Positions 6,598 through 14,810 of a stretch of 64,000 bases of DNA are shown in pieces; positions within the stretch are counted from its first letter, which is position 1; the number at the start of each line of letters is the position of its first letter. Origin of the DNA: an uncultured Bacteroidales bacterium (GTDB taxonomy: Bacteria; Bacteroidota; Bacteroidia; Bacteroidales; Bacteroidaceae); contig CACWFY010000004.1 of assembly GCA_902760345.1 (NCBI GenBank), positions 1-64,000 of the forward strand. Reading direction: 5' to 3'. The position numbers and the translations under genes were made by a program. The notes beneath the pieces are model-generated. The model made no database searches and was not told where the DNA came from. It saw nothing but the letters and a program-made list of their open reading frames with translations.

Positions 6598-8088
6598 ATG
6601 AAAACAGAAAAAGAAAAGGCTGCAAAAGGTCACCAAAATGGCCAAAATACTCCTCAAAGCAATAGAGGGGAGAAGTGTATGGCTAAATTTACATCTTCCA
6701 ATGGAAGTGTGTATGGCTCATTGACGCTTGATATTCGCAAGGCTGGCGACTATAGTCAGCCTCTGCCTGTCGTTGTAAGAATTGCCCATGAAGGGAAGAA
6801 GGGCTTTCTCAGGCTTGGCGAGAAATACACAATGGCAGAGTGGATTCAGTTGTGTGAGTATGAGAAAACAGGGCGTAGAGTCCAATTAGCGGAAAGGAAT
6901 GAGCTGAAAGACTTGATGGAGAAAATCAAGGATTTGACCAACCAGCTCATAGAGGAGGGCAGTTTCTCTATTCGAAGACTTCAAGACCGTTATCAAGGTA
7001 AGATGGATGAGGATAGCGTTACCATATATACTATTTGGGATGACTATATACAGGAGAAGAGAGCTGAAGAAGCATTTGGAACGGCAAGCGTGGGTAAAGA
7101 CACTCGAAATCGTTTTATTAAAGACAATGGTAGAGGAGTCAAATTCTCAGACATCAATTTTGACTTTGTACAAGGTTGGGTAAAAAAGATGCAGGATGAC
7201 AAAAAGAGTACATCCTACATCGGTATCAATCTACGCACTTTTCGTACAATGGTAAATATTGCCATCAAAAAAGGTTATGTTAAAGGCAATACGGAAGAAA
7301 TGTTTAAGGACTCCGGCTATAACCAAATGGAAAGTCGAAAGGATAAATTTTTGGAGGTGGAAGTATTCCAACAGTTATATGAGTTTTGGGAAAAGGGCGA
7401 GGCAAAGGATGAGAACGGGAAGGAACTTTTCATTCCAAGGGATAAAAACGCACTGTTCCGCGACCTTGGGCTGTTTCTTTTTATGTATTTCGCCAATGGG
7501 CAGAATTTGGCCGACACTCTGCGGTTAGAATATGACAACTGGTATTTTTCCTCCCAAGGAAAGCAGCTGAGGTTCCAAAGACATAAGACAAAAAAACGAA
7601 ATAAAAATGGCAGCGAAGTTATATTCCCTGTTACACCAGAGATTCAGAAGATTATCGACAGGTTTGGCAACGAGCCTAAACTCGGTGAGCGCGTATTTCC
7701 CATTTTGAGCAAGTCAAAAACTCCAGAGCAAGAAGGCGGAGTTATACAGAGATACAATAAAAGTATTCGTAAGCAAATGAAAAAGGTTGCCGAAATATTG
7801 AAACTGAAGCAGACACCTACTTCAACTTGGGCTCGCCATAGTTTCGCTACAAACCTGAACAATGCTGGTGTTCCCAGGGAATATATTAAAAGTAGTATGG
7901 CGCATAGCACCAGTAATGATGTTACGTCGAAATACATTGGAGCATATCCACTACCTAAGATGCAGGAATATAATTCATATTTGCTCAAAATCCCACAAAC
8001 CGTTAACAGCACGGAAGATTTGCTCAAAATCCTTAAAGGTATGAGCGAGGAGGAACGTGCGGCACTTATGAAAGAAGCATCAAAATAA
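6598..8088 (+). CDS. Tyrosine recombinase/integrase of the element
   Basis: Up to 496 residues. An N-terminal arm-binding-like region and a SAM-like core-binding domain (about 140-240) precede the catalytic domain. ARHSFA supplies Arg413 and His414, MAHS gives His436 and KYIGAY gives the nucleophile Tyr446. The first catalytic arginine is not seen: the usual site reads ANGQNLAD. Loss of Arg I is known for IntDOT of CTnDOT, so this need not mean inactivity. It should excise and insert the element at the tRNA. The ATG at 6598 is used; an ATG at 6679 (MAKFTSSNG) has the better ribosome site GAGGGGAG and would remove a low-complexity 27-residue head. A perfect terminator follows. Confidence 0.93.
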   Translation: MKTEKEKAAKGHQNGQNTPQSNRGEKCMAKFTSSNGSVYGSLTLDIRKAGDYSQPLPVVVRIAHEGKKGFLRLGEKYTMAEWIQLCEYEKTGRRVQLAERNELKDLMEKIKDLTNQLIEEGSFSIRRLQDRYQGKMDEDSVTIYTIWDDYIQEKRAEEAFGTASVGKDTRNRFIKDNGRGVKFSDINFDFVQGWVKKMQDDKKSTSYIGINLRTFRTMVNIAIKKGYVKGNTEEMFKDSGYNQMESRKDKFLEVEVFQQLYEFWEKGEAKDENGKELFIPRDKNALFRDLGLFLFMYFANGQNLADTLRLEYDNWYFSSQGKQLRFQRHKTKKRNKNGSEVIFPVTPEIQKIIDRFGNEPKLGERVFPILSKSKTPEQEGGVIQRYNKSIRKQMKKVAEILKLKQTPTSTWARHSFATNLNNAGVPREYIKSSMAHSTSNDVTSKYIGAYPLPKMQEYNSYLLKIPQTVNSTEDLLKILKGMSEEERAALMKEASK

Positions 8089-8096
8089 GTTATAAG

Positions 8097-8133
8097 TTGG
8101 CGCAATCTGGTAAAAAAATCGAGATTGCGCCAA
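8097..8133 (+). terminator. Hairpin after the integrase gene
   Basis: TTGGCGCAATCT pairs perfectly with AGATTGCGCCAA across a 13-base loop, starting 9 bases after the stop. There is no strong T-run afterwards, so it may work through the stem alone. Confidence 0.6.
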
Positions 8134-8150
8134 TTAATAAAGCGAAAAAC

Positions 8151-8227
8151 GGAATAAGTGGACACATTTATGGTGTTAAAAATGGAATAAGTAGGCAAAA
8201 ATATCGTCAAAAATATGGAATAAGTGG
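8151..8227 (+). repeat. Three iterons GGAATAAGTRG at exact 33-bp period
   Basis: GGAATAAGTGG (8151), GGAATAAGTAGG (8184) and GGAATAAGTGG (8217) start exactly 33 bases apart, about three helical turns, with unrelated sequence between. This suits cooperative binding on one DNA face by a replication, excision or regulatory protein. The rest of 8134-8557 is AT-rich and shows no gene I can support. Confidence 0.6.
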
Positions 8228-8323
8228 ATTTTCTCTTGGTTGAATGAGAAAAATCTCCCCTATTCAGATAGATAAAACCACACTGTAAATTTGGGATATT
8301 GAAGTCTAAGACGTGAATTGTAC

Positions 8324-8357
8324 AAGACAAAATGCATGAAAATCTGCATTTTGTCTT
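8324..8357. terminator. Perfect 13-bp hairpin, terminator-like
   Basis: AAGACAAAATGCA pairs with TGCATTTTGTCTT around an 8-base loop. It is AT-rich with short T/A runs on both sides and could act in either direction. It separates the iteron region from the ATPase module. Confidence 0.5.
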
Positions 8358-8557
8358 TTATAAAAGATAAAATTGTTATCACTACAACAAATTTCATCTA
8401 TAAAAGTTTTTCAATTAAGGTCAGAATTTAAATAATAGAGTGTCTAACAACCATCTTTATTCCGCTAAAAATAATAAAAAGCCGACAATTTAGCGAAATA
8501 AACGTGATTTTATTCAAGATTTAACATTTGAATGGCTGTAATGTGAGAAATAAACAT

Positions 8558-8565
8558 TAACTTTG
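8558..8565 (+). promoter_or_regulatory. -7 promoter box for the ATPase module
   Basis: TAACTTTG lies 27 bases before the ATG at 8593. Because it overlaps the in-frame ATG at 8563, transcription must begin later and 8593 is the likely start. Confidence 0.6.
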
Positions 8566-8592
8566 CACCATCATCATAAAATAGCAAGGAAT

Positions 8593-10035
8593 ATGTGTCA
8601 GATAATTGGTCGAAAACAAGAAATTGCTGAGTTGAATCGAGCTTTCGAAAGTGGCAGAGCCGAATTTGTAGCTGTGTATGGTCGTCGTCGCGTAGGTAAA
8701 ACATTTCTTATCAACGAAGTGTTTCGTGACAATATGACTTTTCGCCATACGGGACTTTCGCCTTATGACCGCACACGCAAGGTGACGCTTCGTGACCAGT
8801 TACAGAACTTCCATTTCTCTTTAATCCGTCATGGCATGGAGGGAGGGGAGGCTCCGCGTTCATGGATGGAAGCCTTCTTCAGATTGGAACAATTCCTGGA
8901 ACGGCAAGACAATGGGACGCGTCAGGTGGTATTCATTGATGAATTGCCATGGATGGACACACCTCGCTCAGGCTTCCTTACTGCTCTTGAAGCATTTTGG
9001 AATGGTTGGGCATGTAGCCGTCATAATATATGTTTTGTTGTTTGCGGATCGGCAACATCTTGGATGCTTGACAACCTCATCAATAACAAAGGTGGCTTAT
9101 ATGGCAGATTGACCTGCGAAGTTCATCTGTATCCTTTCAATTTGCGTGAGTGCGAAGAGTTTTTCCTCAGCCGGAACATTAAAATGTCTCGTTACAACAT
9201 TGCACAGGCTTATATGATTTTAGGAGGAATTCCTTATTATCTCGACTTCTTTAATCCGTCAATGAGTCTGGCCCAGAACATTGATGCTTTGTTTTTTTCT
9301 CGTAGAGCAAAACTCGGTGACGAGTTCGACCGTCTATTCAATTCCGTCTTTGATCATGCAGATATATGTATGAGCATTGTCCGCTATTTGGGAAAACGAC
9401 ATGGAGGTTTTACCCGCGATGAGATTGCTAATCAAATCGGCAAAAATGCAAATGGAGACTTTACAAAAATACTTAAAGCTCTTATTGGTAGTGGCATTGT
9501 TTCCACCTACACGCCCTTTGGCAGCGATCAAAGAGATATTCTGCGCTATAAATTATCGGATTGTTTCTGCTGGTTCTGGATCCATTTCAAAGAACTCCGC
9601 CACATAGATGAAACAGATTACTGGATGCATCATCTTAAAGAATCAGAGATTACATCATGGCGTGGAATAGCATTTGAGGAGGTTTGTTTGCAGCATATAG
9701 AGCAAATTAAACAGACACTGCAGATAGCAGGAGTTTCATCTCGTGAATCATCCTTTATTCTTCGTGGTGATGATGGACAGGAGGGTGTGCAGATAGACTT
9801 GATTATCGATCGTGCAGATGATGTAGTAAATGTCTGTGAGATGAAATTCTGCAAGTCTGAGTATATTGTTACAAAGGCGTATTCAGAGAAAATAACTCAT
9901 CGCATAGAGGTATTAGAAAAGATGATGCCATCGAAAACATTCCATCCTACTCTCGTCAGTGCTGCACCAGTGCGTCGTAATGAATACTCTGACACATTCC
10001 TCTCTCAAATAACCATTGACGATCTTTTCATATAA
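8593..10035 (+). CDS. ATP-binding protein, archaeal-ATPase/DUF234 type
   Basis: 480 residues. Starts MCQIIGRKQEIAEL, the usual opening of COG1672-type STAND-like ATPases, followed by Walker A GRRRVGKT, Walker B FIDELPWMD and a sensor stretch VVCGSATSWM. A winged-helix part (GGFTRDEIANQIG) follows. The C-terminal third has the DUF234 look, with QIDLIIDRADD...CEMKF fitting a PD-(D/E)xK nuclease-like core (Asp, then Glu-x-Lys). The family is widespread and poorly understood; roles in mobile-element biology or stress have been suggested. It is 13 bases from the next gene and probably forms a two-gene unit with it. Confidence 0.85.
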   Translation: MCQIIGRKQEIAELNRAFESGRAEFVAVYGRRRVGKTFLINEVFRDNMTFRHTGLSPYDRTRKVTLRDQLQNFHFSLIRHGMEGGEAPRSWMEAFFRLEQFLERQDNGTRQVVFIDELPWMDTPRSGFLTALEAFWNGWACSRHNICFVVCGSATSWMLDNLINNKGGLYGRLTCEVHLYPFNLRECEEFFLSRNIKMSRYNIAQAYMILGGIPYYLDFFNPSMSLAQNIDALFFSRRAKLGDEFDRLFNSVFDHADICMSIVRYLGKRHGGFTRDEIANQIGKNANGDFTKILKALIGSGIVSTYTPFGSDQRDILRYKLSDCFCWFWIHFKELRHIDETDYWMHHLKESEITSWRGIAFEEVCLQHIEQIKQTLQIAGVSSRESSFILRGDDGQEGVQIDLIIDRADDVVNVCEMKFCKSEYIVTKAYSEKITHRIEVLEKMMPSKTFHPTLVSAAPVRRNEYSDTFLSQITIDDLFI

Positions 10036-10048
10036 CATCTACGACTAA

Positions 10049-11437
10049 ATGGATGAGAAAGCGCTATTAGAATGGAAAGAAGCCCACGCTGATGTCTATT
10101 CCAAGTTCAAGCAAGACTTGGAAGAGCAACTGCTGAAACCATATCATCAGACCATCTTAGACCTTGGTGATGGCAATGCAGAATCGTTGCAATCGGTCAT
10201 CGCTAATCTTTATGCCGTGTCGTCTAAGGATGGTTTCGATATAGAAAAGCTATATACAAAAGCGGTCGAGTCTGGTGATGTGTCTGCATATTGCCTATGC
10301 TGCTATCTTCAATTTGATAATGGTGCAGACCGATTGGCTGATGCTCTTGCAGACAAAGCAGAGAAGCCCGACACACAAGAAATCTTAGATGCAGTAGAAG
10401 ATTATAAACGGTTCTACGAGCAGAACCGCAAGCAGGAGGAGCCCAAGATTACGGCAGACGAGTTGAACATCCTTTCCCTTCGGCGGTGGCACTATGGCCA
10501 TCCTGAAGAATATAAGGAGTTTACGGCTACGTTCCAGAAAGCCTACGATGGCGACATGACTTTCATCCAGACTAACTTCTTCTTCTTGATGGAGATGTTT
10601 TCGACCAAAGGTGTGAAAGGTATGATGAAAATCGTTGCCTCTCTGTTCCCTGGCAATAAGCATTACCAGCAGAGTCTGATGGGAAACGATGACAACCCAT
10701 TGAAGGGACGTTTGTCTGAAATGCTTGATTCTTCTCTCAACAATGAAGCTATCCGTGAGCGACTGCTTCACAAGAATCCCTACCTGTTCAGCCTCTACTA
10801 TTGGATTATCTTCGATAACGGATTCCTTCACGCAGCCGACCTTATATCCCAGACTTTCCTGAAGCCCGAAAGCCCCTATTGGGAAAAGGTTATCGGAAAG
10901 CGATGCGTGGAAACCCTCATTGGTGCAAGTATCGACAAGGCTCATTATTCAAAGGCACAGTGGAAGGAAGTTACCCAAAAGCTGAAGAAAGGAGAGACCA
11001 AGCAGGTTATTGACGCAGCTTTGCTTGAAGTGCAAGGGCGCAGAGGGAGGAAGAGTACATATGTTATCTTGGAGGAAATGCTGCCTTCAGAGGATGCCAC
11101 TATTCTCATTGGTGAGATTCAGAAGGTGCTTTCTGAATGGAAACAAGTCGATGATGCAGACATCATCTTACCTTATATCTTTGCGGCATTGGTAAAAGGT
11201 TGCCTCACAAATGAAGAATACAATTACCGTACCTTCCATGCAGCCATGAGAGAGAAGTTCCCCGACTACCATATTCGCGAAGGCTTTAACTGGGCCGAGG
11301 CTGTTTATAACGCCATTGTTTCAGAAGATAATAGTGGAAATCTTGATGTTTCTGATGCTCAGATAAGACGAGGGCGAAAGTATGCGACTGGCATAAAACT
11401 TCGCCTACTATCGGCAATCAATCCCAATATCAACTAA
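10049..11437 (+). CDS. Protein of unknown function, 462 residues (possibly DUF6043 type)
   Basis: Mostly helical, acidic protein without signal peptide, membrane segment or recognised catalytic motif. A cluster of Phe/Tyr (FIQTNFFFLMEMF) and repeated helix-loop-helix stretches suggest an alpha-solenoid. From memory it resembles DUF6043 proteins of Bacteroides conjugative elements; I could not verify this. It follows the ATPase by 13 bases and ends at a terminator, so the two genes probably act together. Confidence 0.7.
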   Translation: MDEKALLEWKEAHADVYSKFKQDLEEQLLKPYHQTILDLGDGNAESLQSVIANLYAVSSKDGFDIEKLYTKAVESGDVSAYCLCCYLQFDNGADRLADALADKAEKPDTQEILDAVEDYKRFYEQNRKQEEPKITADELNILSLRRWHYGHPEEYKEFTATFQKAYDGDMTFIQTNFFFLMEMFSTKGVKGMMKIVASLFPGNKHYQQSLMGNDDNPLKGRLSEMLDSSLNNEAIRERLLHKNPYLFSLYYWIIFDNGFLHAADLISQTFLKPESPYWEKVIGKRCVETLIGASIDKAHYSKAQWKEVTQKLKKGETKQVIDAALLEVQGRRGRKSTYVILEEMLPSEDATILIGEIQKVLSEWKQVDDADIILPYIFAALVKGCLTNEEYNYRTFHAAMREKFPDYHIREGFNWAEAVYNAIVSEDNSGNLDVSDAQIRRGRKYATGIKLRLLSAINPNIN

Positions 11438-11445
11438 ACTCGCAA

Positions 11446-11474
11446 GGATGCTCATTTTGGGCATCCTTTTTTCG
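11446..11474 (+). terminator. Rho-independent terminator after the 462-residue protein
   Basis: AGGATGC...GCATCCT stem with a T6 run directly after, 9 bases past the stop. Confidence 0.75.
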
Positions 11475-11577
11475 TTCCTTCAGTGTTGAACTGTTAAATA
11501 AACCCCTTTATTTGTTAACTATGACTTGGTAGAAATCGTGCTGATTTTTACCAAGGTAACACCCTATGGCATTACAC

Positions 11578-11585
11578 TACCTTTG
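11578..11585 (+). promoter_or_regulatory. -7 promoter box for the mobilization/replication operon
   Basis: TACCTTTG, 27 bases upstream of the ATG at 11613. It places the in-frame start at 11526 upstream of the transcript and so supports 11613. Confidence 0.6.
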
Positions 11586-11612
11586 CAGCATGAAATTATT
11601 AAACGCGAAGAT

Positions 11613-11933
11613 ATGACAGGAAATTTCGTAATGCTTCAGATGGATGACCTCAGGCAGGTTGTCACTGAGATTGTAGAAGAAGTCTGCACCAAGCGCGGAC
11701 TGAATGAAAAACCTTCCGAAGAAGAAGGCGAGTGGCTAACCCGTGAAGAGGTGTGCGACATGCTGCACATCACTTACACGACTCTCTGGCGAAAGGAGAA
11801 CGAAGGTGTCATCAAGAAACACAAGATGGGCCGACGTAACCTCTATTCAAAGAAAGAGGTCATGGACATTATCTCCTCCGCTATAGAAGATGGTGACAAT
11901 AATAAAAAATGTAAGGAGGAATGTCATGGGTGA
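11613..11933 (+). CDS. Excisionase-like helix-turn-helix protein
   Basis: 106 residues. The C-terminal part reads WLTREEVCDMLHITYTTLWR with a following NLYSKKEV, a MerR/excisionase-type winged helix (HTH_17 style). The N-terminal 45 residues are acidic and helical. Such proteins sit upstream of DUF3987 genes in Bacteroidales mobile elements and probably act as regulator or recombination directionality factor. Its last codons overlap the next gene (ATG at 11926, stop at 11931-11933). Confidence 0.8.
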   Translation: MTGNFVMLQMDDLRQVVTEIVEEVCTKRGLNEKPSEEEGEWLTREEVCDMLHITYTTLWRKENEGVIKKHKMGRRNLYSKKEVMDIISSAIEDGDNNKKCKEECHG

Positions 11934-13485
11934 ACAAACAAAGTTTATGAACAGTATTGCATTGGCCACGATCAATGCAGTACGAGCGGAAGTCGCACAT
12001 GTTTCCGACACGGGATTACCCTTGGATGTGTTTCCTGCCAAGGTTCAGGAAATCATTCTTGACCTCGCAGCTGAGGACAATTTTCCTGTAGAATACACAG
12101 CCGTTGCTATGCTTTCTGCTGTTTCAGCTGCGATTGGAAATACGCGACACATCCGGCTTAAACCCTCATGGGAGAGCAATCCAAGCCTATACATCATCCT
12201 TGTGGGTGAACCAGGGCAAGGCAAAACCCCTCCCTTGGACTTTGTCTATAAGCCTATAGAAGACCACGACTATGCCATGTACATCAAGTTCAAGGACGAG
12301 ATGGAGCTGTATAACGCTACTGCTGACAAAGGGAAGACAAATGCAGGAAGTGGTAAGGAAAAGCCAGTCTTAATACAAACCATCCTTTCTGACTCAACTC
12401 CAGAAAGCCTGTGGAGACTGCATAATGACAACCAACGCGGTGTTGTGCTGTTGATTGACGAGATTATGGGATTCTTCCATTCCGTTTGCCGATACAACGA
12501 TAATCCTTTCATGAGCCAGTTGCTTACAGCATATACAGGTAAGCAGGTAAAGGTGACCCGTTGCAATAATCCTATACCAGCCATCATTCGGAAGCCATGC
12601 ATCAATGTCATCGGTACTACCCAGACCGAGCGCATTCATGAGTTTTTCACAGATGAGAATGTCAATAGCGGATTGATTGACCGTTTCATGTTCGTCATTC
12701 CCAAAGAGGTGAGACCTACCCTTTGGAGTATTACGGACAAAGAGAAACCTGTAGGTATTGTCAAGGCTCCTTGCAATATTCGATGGAACAATATTCTAAC
12801 CCGTCTGATTCAGTTGGAATGTTCTTTCAGTGAGGATGGCAAGGAACTGGCAACTGTAGTCCTTGATATGACGTATGATGCCAAGTGCCTGTTTTATAAC
12901 TGGCGTAACAAACTAAAGGAAGAGGCTTTTGCCATTGGTCGGCAGGGTAACATAGAAGCAAACCGTTTGGTACGTCGAACAGCTAAGATGGAGACGAATG
13001 TCGGACGCTTGTCTCTTATCTTCCAGATGCTCCGTTGGGCATGTGGAGAAGCAACAGACACGCTTGTTGATGAAAAGTCCATCCGCTGTGCTTTGCGTAT
13101 GCATGCTTTCATGGAGGAGTCATATACGAGAATCCTAGACATAGTTGATGCGCGTAGCATGGAACCTGACAAAAAGGAGTTCCTTGACTTGCTCGGAAAT
13201 TCTTTCACCACGGCAGAAGCAATCGCTGCTGGCGTGGAGGTTGGTATGTCTGCAAGTGGAGTCAAGAAGAATCTGCCTAAGCTGATTCACCAGAAGTATA
13301 TCTCTAAAAAGGCACATGGACTCTATGAGAAAGTTCCATCCTGCTCTCTCCAAACTCTTTCCACTTTGGGTACTTTTCCACTTTCGGAAGCTCATGTTGA
13401 CACCGAAAGTCCCCAAAGTACCCTAAATCCCATAGTTCCAAAGTGTAATGATAATGATCAACAAAATCAAACTCCAACAACATGA
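11926..13485 (+). CDS. DUF3987-family ATPase (replication/mobilization protein)
   Basis: 519 residues. Start 11926 has a strong ribosome site (TAAGGAGG) and overlaps the previous gene by 8 bases. Walker A is GEPGQGKTPP (about 94-101), with Pro after the Gly-Lys-Thr, and Walker B is VVLLIDEIMGFF. The family is a primase-associated, helicase-like ATPase of mobile elements. The C-terminal 60 residues are low-complexity and Ser/Thr/Pro-rich. The stop overlaps the next ATG (ATGA at 13482-13485), so it is probably coupled to the TOPRIM protein and may act with it in element replication. Confidence 0.85.
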   Translation: MGEQTKFMNSIALATINAVRAEVAHVSDTGLPLDVFPAKVQEIILDLAAEDNFPVEYTAVAMLSAVSAAIGNTRHIRLKPSWESNPSLYIILVGEPGQGKTPPLDFVYKPIEDHDYAMYIKFKDEMELYNATADKGKTNAGSGKEKPVLIQTILSDSTPESLWRLHNDNQRGVVLLIDEIMGFFHSVCRYNDNPFMSQLLTAYTGKQVKVTRCNNPIPAIIRKPCINVIGTTQTERIHEFFTDENVNSGLIDRFMFVIPKEVRPTLWSITDKEKPVGIVKAPCNIRWNNILTRLIQLECSFSEDGKELATVVLDMTYDAKCLFYNWRNKLKEEAFAIGRQGNIEANRLVRRTAKMETNVGRLSLIFQMLRWACGEATDTLVDEKSIRCALRMHAFMEESYTRILDIVDARSMEPDKKEFLDLLGNSFTTAEAIAAGVEVGMSASGVKKNLPKLIHQKYISKKAHGLYEKVPSCSLQTLSTLGTFPLSEAHVDTESPQSTLNPIVPKCNDNDQQNQTPTT

Positions 13486-14537
13486 ACCAGTATAGATTCC
13501 ATCTGAAGAAATATGATACGAACAGGAGAAACAACAAACTCACCTGCCCTGAATGTGGCAAAAGTAATTGTTTCGTCAAGTATGTTGACGAGGAAGGTAT
13601 TATCATCTTTCCCGACTATGTGGGTCGATGCGACCACGAGGACGCTTGTGGTTACCACTTTACTCCCAAGGATTACTTCCATGATAACCCAGATGCAAGA
13701 CCTGATGCGAAGGACAATGACGGCATCATTGATAAGCCACATATATCGCGCAACCACGACATTGTTAAGACCGAGCCTGTAGCTCCGTCTTTCATATCTG
13801 AAGAACTAATGAGAAAGTCCCTTTCACATTATGAGATTAATCCTCTACATCGTTACCTGTGCAAAACTATCGGAAGCAATGCTACGAACCATCAGTTTGA
13901 ACGCTATTGCGTGGGCACTTCCAACAAGTGGAATGGTTCGACTGTATTCTGGCAGATCGATGTGAATAACAACATTCGTGGCGGAAAAGTCATGGCATAC
14001 AATCCGCAAAACGGACATCGCATCAAGGAACCCCAGGCATACGTCAGTTGGGTACACTCCCTGTTGAAACTTTCCAACTATAACCTGAAGCAATGTTTGT
14101 TTGGTGAACACTTGCTTAACTCATATCCAACCACTCCCATCATGCTCGTGGAAAGTGAGAAGACCTGTCTCATTGCGTCACATTTTATGCCAGATTTCCT
14201 CTGGTTGGCAACTGGCGGAAAAAACGGCTGTTTCAATGAGGATGCCCTGCAAGTGCTTATGGGCAGAGACGTGATTCTCATGCCCGACCTTGGAGTTACG
14301 GAAAAATGGCAAGTGAAGTCTGATATACTCAAACCTATTTGTCATAGTGTGATGGTGTCTGATGTTTTGGAGAAAACGGCAACCGACGAGCAACGCATGG
14401 CTGGACTTGACATCGCTGACTTTCTGCTGATGCAGGAAACCAAGCAGATGCTTCTGGCCAGAATGATTGAGCTAAATCCAGTTCTCCAGAAACTCATTGA
14501 CGCTCTTGAACTTGAAATCGTTGAGGACGATTCGTAA
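13482..14537 (+). CDS. Zinc-finger/TOPRIM primase-like protein (DUF6371 type)
   Basis: 351 residues. N-terminal zinc-binding cysteines (Cys22, Cys25, Cys30, then Cys50, Cys56 and His59) resemble a CHC2-like zinc ribbon. In the second half MLVESEKT (Glu224) and the following GGKNGC and VILMPDLG match a TOPRIM fold. It would supply primase-type function with the overlapping DUF3987 ATPase. DUF6371 is my best family match from memory. Confidence 0.78.
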   Translation: MNQYRFHLKKYDTNRRNNKLTCPECGKSNCFVKYVDEEGIIIFPDYVGRCDHEDACGYHFTPKDYFHDNPDARPDAKDNDGIIDKPHISRNHDIVKTEPVAPSFISEELMRKSLSHYEINPLHRYLCKTIGSNATNHQFERYCVGTSNKWNGSTVFWQIDVNNNIRGGKVMAYNPQNGHRIKEPQAYVSWVHSLLKLSNYNLKQCLFGEHLLNSYPTTPIMLVESEKTCLIASHFMPDFLWLATGGKNGCFNEDALQVLMGRDVILMPDLGVTEKWQVKSDILKPICHSVMVSDVLEKTATDEQRMAGLDIADFLLMQETKQMLLARMIELNPVLQKLIDALELEIVEDDS

Positions 14538-14544
14538 GATTCCC

Positions 14545-14800
14545 CAAGGAAAGCATGACGCATGCTGCAGGGGATTACGGAATAATCCCATAACATAATA
14601 TGGACTTTTAGATTCACTACGCTCCCTTAAAAAGTCCCATTATGCTCTCCGAGGGTTAGACCGCCACTATACAGCAGTTTCGCCGCACATGGCAAGAACC
14701 AGAAACTAAACGCATCTGTGAGGGAGTGACTCTCTCCCTCAACCCTCCACTCAGGTTCCACCCGAGACCCGATAAACATTTATACATTAACTTTATAACA
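14545..14800. other. Structured noncoding region upstream of the relaxase, probable oriT
   Basis: 273 bases without a gene hold at least four hairpins: AGCATG/CATGCT (14552-14566), GGGATTA/TAATCCC (14571-14589), GGACTTTT/AAAAGTCC (14602-14637) and GAGGGAG/CTCCCTC (14720-14740). This density directly before a MobV gene is what an origin of transfer looks like. The nick site cannot be named. A weak -7-like TAACTTTA lies at 14788-14795. Confidence 0.55.
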
Positions 14801-14810
14801 ATAGAATTAA

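Noticed and set aside
8151-8227. Iterons as a CRISPR array
   Set aside because: Only an 11-base core is repeated, spacers plus repeats total 33 bases, and no cas genes are present.
7644-8330. Reverse reading frame of 228 codons across the integrase 3' end
   Set aside because: It overlaps conserved catalytic residues of the integrase; its repeated STYSIF stretch is only the translation of the 33-bp iterons.
10385-10945. 186-codon reverse frame inside the 462-residue protein gene
   Set aside because: No start signals or motifs; it is a shadow of the forward gene.
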